DNA of 64,000 nucleotides from Lepidurus packardi (Eukaryota; Arthropoda; Branchiopoda; Notostraca; Triopsidae). This document shows, piece by piece, positions 60,538-64,000 of the stretch. Each line of letters begins with the position of its first letter. Within the stretch, counting starts at the first letter, position 1. A program made the position numbers and the translations under genes. Where the stretch lies: the NCBI GenBank assembly GCA_023053545.1, contig JAKZAN010000001.1, positions 13,780,024-13,844,023 of the forward strand. The letters run 5' to 3'. The notes beneath the pieces are model-generated. The model made no database searches. It was not told the DNA's origin and saw nothing but the letters and a program-made list of their open reading frames with translations.

Positions 60538-60541
60538 TAAA
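60523..60541 (-). repeat. Right terminal inverted repeat of the MITE
   Basis: Perfect reverse complement of 59930-59948 over 19 bp. Confidence 0.75.
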
Positions 60542-61514
60542 GTAAGCTTAATGCTGAAAACGACCGTTCTGTCGAACAATTTGACCCTGGTGTACATAAC
60601 AGCATCCGGAGCGCTATTCCCACGTTTGGGTAAATATCCGAAAAGCCTTTTTCCAGAATGTACTTGTATACGTCAAGTGACGATTACTCTTTCCCCCATT
60701 TAGCCTCAGACGACAACAAATGAGCTCGCAGGTGTAGACACTCGTTTTCCAAAGTACCATCCAAATCCCCTGGATAGAAAGCTTGCAGGTTCCGTGCTCC
60801 ATTACGAATGTCTTGGGATTCCAAATTACGAAGCTTCGTGAGAAAGTCAAACTTTTGACTTAAATTCTCGTAAGCAGAGCCACGTCTATGTAGTTCTGCA
60901 ATCAACCTGTCAATAATGACGTTGAAGACGGTGACTCTAAATCTGTCCCTGCCGGTCTCGGAGTTGACCGGAGGCGGTAGTTCGACACCCTTTTCCTTTA
61001 CTTCGTCAAACCGGACTTTTCGCTTACGTTTCCTCTTCGTATGCGTATGCGTAATTCTGTTCACCACTTCTTTCCATAGCTTTCAACTCATAATGATCGA
61101 AGGTACCGGCTTTCCTTAAATCTTCTAGGTATGTTACCAAGGACCGATAAAGTTCAGCGATCGTACCAAGTTCGATTCTCACAGATTGCAGAGATTTGTT
61201 CACTTTCTTAAATCTCTTCAGGATAGCATTCCACAGCAGGGTCAGGAAGCACATTTCCAGGGAGTCGATCGAATTAAAAAGGCATGAAGCGTCAGAACGC
61301 GTAGATGGTTTTTCACTTGTGTCATTAGCGATTATCTGAAGAGCTGCCAATACCTCATTCCATGAGCAACAGAGACTTCGGCAGGCGTCACTCCTAGCCG
61401 ACCATCTTGTCTGAGAAAGGCCCTTTACAACTGTTGAGTTTGGCTTCACTTGAGATAACAAAACTTCCCATCTGTGTGTCGAGATCGAGAAAAAATTATA
61501 CAGTTCCTGTAAAG
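60542..61514 (-). pseudogene. Degenerate ZMYM1-like hAT transposase fragment
   Basis: Remnant of the domesticated-looking hAT/DUF4371 group (zinc finger MYM-type 1-like). Reading leftward from 61514, one frame gives LQELYNFFSISTHRWEVLL, then GLSQTRWSARSDACRSL and KSLQSVRIELGTIAELYRSL. A +1 frameshift falls within 61024-61067 next to a GTATGC repeat; the next frame continues KVRFDEVKEK, FNVIIDRLIAELHRRG and CLHLRAHLL, then meets a stop at about 60684. Beyond the stop the same frame still encodes the C-terminal dimerisation region (YILEKGFSDIYPNVGIALRM, CSTERSFSAL) until the MITE cuts it off. The left part of the catalytic domain is missing on the far side of the younger hAT insertion. Frameshift, stop and two insertions make this a dead copy. 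Confidence 0.8.
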
Positions 61515-61522
61515 TAGGGGTC

Positions 61523-61710
61523 GTAATCGATTAGGATTTCACTAATCGATTAATCGAAAGGAAAAAAAATTCGATTACCGATTAGTTAACGATTAGCACT
61601 TAATTTTCTTAATCGATTACTACTAATCGATTAGTTAGCGATTAGTGCCATTTTTTAAAAAATTGATTACTAATATCGATTATTGAACTACGATTAATTA
61701 TCGATTATCA
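61523..61710 (+). repeat. Subterminal CGATTA repeat cluster of the hAT element
   Basis: Eleven copies of CGATTA in 190 nt, several as the palindrome TAATCGATTA and in both orientations, with a twelfth just beyond at about 61750. Short repeats clustered next to a hAT terminus are the known arrangement of transposase-binding sites. Confidence 0.75.
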
Positions 61711-61989
61711 ACCACTGCAGTCCATATTTCCCTAACGACTAGCTCAACGATTAGCACTTTGTTAGGGCAATCGTTTTGTTAGCGACTACTGTCACATTTT
61801 CTTAAAAGCGAACTATTTTTTACTGAAAATTTCCGTTTATTTGCACCAAGTGGACGTATGATTGTCAAAAATACGTAAAGATAGCTTATGAAGTGTTTGT
61901 AGTTTTTACAAGAAACACTTCAAGGAAAAGCAGGAACACTCATTACATCGATCTGAATCATTTTGACTGCAAAACACAACAGGAACGCG

Positions 61990-63987
61990 TCACTCCTTAT
62001 TTCTAAGAGCGAAAACGTCAAAGTGGCGCAGTGAGCTCCTTAGGAAAAGGAGATCATCAACTAATTCTGGAGAAAGATTCGCCCGCTTTTTCGTGATTGT
62101 ATTGCCCGCATCACTGAAATTTCTTTCAGAAGAAACAGATGTTGCGGGAACGCAGAGGAACATTTGTGCCAGCAAAGAAAGGCGAGGAAAGGTCGGTGAA
62201 TGATTCCTCCACCACTCTAGAGGATTTTCAGTTATCCTGATTTTTTTCAGTACTCTGTACTGGGAGATTTCGTCAACTGTTTCCTCGTCGTCATCGAAGG
62301 AGGCGTAAAACTGCGCCAGTTTGTTTTCAGTTGTGTGCAAAACTTGCGGCTCCTCCTTCAGAACCAGAATATCCAGTTGCTCCCTCATGTATTGCCAAAT
62401 GCTTTCCTTTTCTTGGTCTTGTTTGATAAATACAAGATTCTTGAATCTTGGGTCAAGAGCAGAAGCGAGTAAAATGAATTTACTCGGCTCGTTGGTAAGC
62501 CATTTGTCTTGAATTACTCTGAGCATAATCTCGCTGCAATTCACAATTTCTGGGAGCAGCAGCGTTGATTCATTGAGCTCCCTTAACCGCTTATGAAGCT
62601 CTAAAATCGTAGGATAGACGTACGAAAGAGTGCTGTACGTATCACCACCTAGCTCCGCCGTCACGTAGCTGAAGGGCTCCAAGATCTGTATAACTTGCTC
62701 TACAAGCATCCATTCTCGAGACTCGAGCTTATACCTTTCATATACTCTTCTACTTTTAAAGTCATTGCCGATAAGCCCTTCATATATTGGGAATGCATTC
62801 TGCAAAACCTTAATGCGCTGTAGCTTCTCGTATTCGGAGTTCCACCTTGTTTCTACAGATTGAATGACGCTAAGCGGGTGGTTAGAAATTTTTGCGAGCT
62901 GTTGTGCCTTCTCCAGGATCTCTTTCTGTTTTGGAGAACGTTTAAAGATGGATACCAATCCCTTCGTCTTGTCTACCAACAGTTTTAATGGCTCCAGCCC
63001 TTTGTTGACAACTAACTGCAGCGTATGAGCTGCACAAACAAAATGTTCGATGTCTTCGAAATAAAAGTCCTCGAACGCCTTTTTCATGTTCGCAGCACCA
63101 TCCGTTACTCCGGCAATAATCTTGTGCTTAATTTCCAGTCTTTCAAGCTCGTGAGAAAGTTCTTCAGCGATACTTTCCCCTGTATGGGGGCTTTGAATTT
63201 GCACTGTAGCGTAATTAACAGAGCGAAATTCAAAAATTTCCGAAATCCAGTGCAGCGTGATACTGACATACGAATCATTTGCAACTGACGTCCATATATC
63301 GGACGTCATAGCAACTTTATTCGTTTCCGTTTCTAAAATCTTCTTGAGTTCCCTTCTTGCAAGAGCGGCGCAATTTAAAATTTCTTGCCTTGCTGAATGG
63401 ACGGATGGCGTTCGCCATTTTGGATTCAGCTTCTTTAAAAATGCATCAAAGTGAGGATTCTGTAGAATATGAAGTGGCTGCTGGTCGTCCACTACAAAGC
63501 GCAACAAACGGCGAGTATGTTGCATTTGAGACTTATCGGTAAACGGCTGCGCGTCTTTAACAGAAATTGCGAGGGCCTGACGAATGTCTTGATTTCTGCT
63601 AAGAGGGCGTTCAACTCCCGATATTTTTTCTTCATGTTTTTCTTTACTGAGATGATGCCGGTACTGGAGATGGTTCATTTGGTTGGTTGTATTTCCTAAA
63701 CATGCGCACGTTAGCCACTGTATTTTAAACGTAATCGTTAAATGTTACATGCTACCTTTCTTCTCAAGAACAGTGTTGCAATTTTGGTAGGTGCAGATTA
63801 GTTTGTTTACCATTGTAGGATGGGAGAGAAAGTAGTGGTGGACCCACGAGCGCTTAGCCGTTCGACTACGCTTTGTAGCTGGCTCCGGTGTTTTTGAAAG
63901 CTCACTTTCCATAGAGGATTCGCTCTCTGACTCAGAATCACTTTGTGCAACTAACTGCATAGGTGTTTTATCTTTACAAGACGCCAT
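61990..63987 (-). CDS. hAT transposase with N-terminal BED zinc finger (ZBED-like)
   Basis: Cut-and-paste transposase. Exon 1 63987-63756 and exon 2 63695-61990 are joined across a 60-nt intron (donor GTAGCA, acceptor TGTTTAG) to about 645 residues; the ATG of MASCKDKT is chosen. The N-terminus has an acidic Ser/Glu run, then a BED finger: SWVHHYFLSHP, CTYQNC, and HLQYRHH completing the Cys2His2 set, which the intron splits. The RNase-H-like core shows MTSDIWTS (first Asp), AGVTDGAANMKKAF (second Asp), the hAT CxxH motif CAAHTLQLV and SVETRWNSEYEKLQRI. The C-terminal dimerisation domain is LSLLAQMFLCVPATSVSSER followed by NFSDAGNTITKKRANLSP. No stop or frameshift interrupts it, unlike the older copy next to it. 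A domesticated host gene is an alternative, but the adjacent terminus and subterminal repeats favour an element. Confidence 0.9.
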
Positions 63988-64000
63988 AAGGGACAATGGA

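Larger units (their letters stand above)
61515..64000 (-). mobile_element. hAT-superfamily DNA transposon, open at right edge
   Basis: The left terminus is placed at TAGGGGTCGTAATCGATTA (61515), an Ac-like TAGGG end. It follows the ZMYM1-like coding sequence abruptly, mid-ORF. The preceding 8 nt CTGTAAAG (61507-61514) would be the target-site duplication, to be matched beyond the window. Subterminal CGATTA repeats follow, then a complete two-exon transposase on the minus strand. The intact ORF implies a recent or still selected insertion. The other end lies outside the window, so the boundary and length are incomplete. Confidence 0.75.

Noticed and set aside
1-64000. CRISPR arrays, bacterial operons, Shine-Dalgarno sites, phage or integron features
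   Set aside because: None seen; the spliced gene structure and families are eukaryotic throughout.

Overview
This window is nuclear DNA of an intron-rich invertebrate animal. Genes are split by many GT-AG introns, often only 50-120 nt long, and all five recognisable host genes are conserved metazoan families. The spectraplakin C-terminal region reads most like protostome Short stop. A degenerate CCTAA (TTAGG-type) tract at 40.6 kb fits an arthropod. A compact crustacean-like genome would suit, but the species is an inference only.

Layout. 1-26,785 (+): the 3' two thirds of a spectraplakin gene (Short stop / MACF1 / dystonin / VAB-10), open at the left edge. It runs from an 8-kb plakin-repeat exon through a spectrin-repeat rod, a cluster of small cassette exons, two EF-hands, a GAS2 domain and a Ser/Pro/Arg-rich tail with SxIP-type EB1-binding motifs. 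28,076-32,242 (-): a plasma-membrane-type Na+/H+ exchanger (SLC9, 17 exons). 33,589-33,840 (+): an orphan TATA-preceded small ORF. 34,476-39,659 (+): an ATP9-type P4 ATPase (16 exons). 40,950-41,441 (+): ENY2 (4 exons). 41,442-53,327: almost 12 kb with no gene I can support. 53,328-56,236 (+): a Nervy/RUNX1T1-family corepressor (7 coding exons). 57,064-59,481 (-): the Pumilio-like ribosome-biogenesis factor NOP9 (8 exons), tail to tail with Nervy. 59,934-64,000: a nested transposon complex. In it a decayed ZMYM1-like hAT transposase is broken on one side by a 0.6-kb palindromic-ended MITE and on the other by a younger hAT element with an intact BED-finger transposase that runs off the right edge.

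The host genes do not form a pathway; they are independent housekeeping, cytoskeletal or developmental genes (cytoskeletal crosslinking, pH/Na+ homeostasis, lipid-transporter-type ATPase in endomembranes, SAGA/TREX-2, transcriptional corepression, pre-18S rRNA processing). All gene models were assembled by hand from splice sites, reading-phase continuity and family conservation, so exon edges are predictions. The most interesting material is the splicing architecture of the spectraplakin: many frame-neutral cassette exons, at least four of which are candidate exons found only by phase and splice-site logic, including one that would add a second SxIP motif. The nested transposons and the 12-kb gene-free interval upstream of nervy come next.
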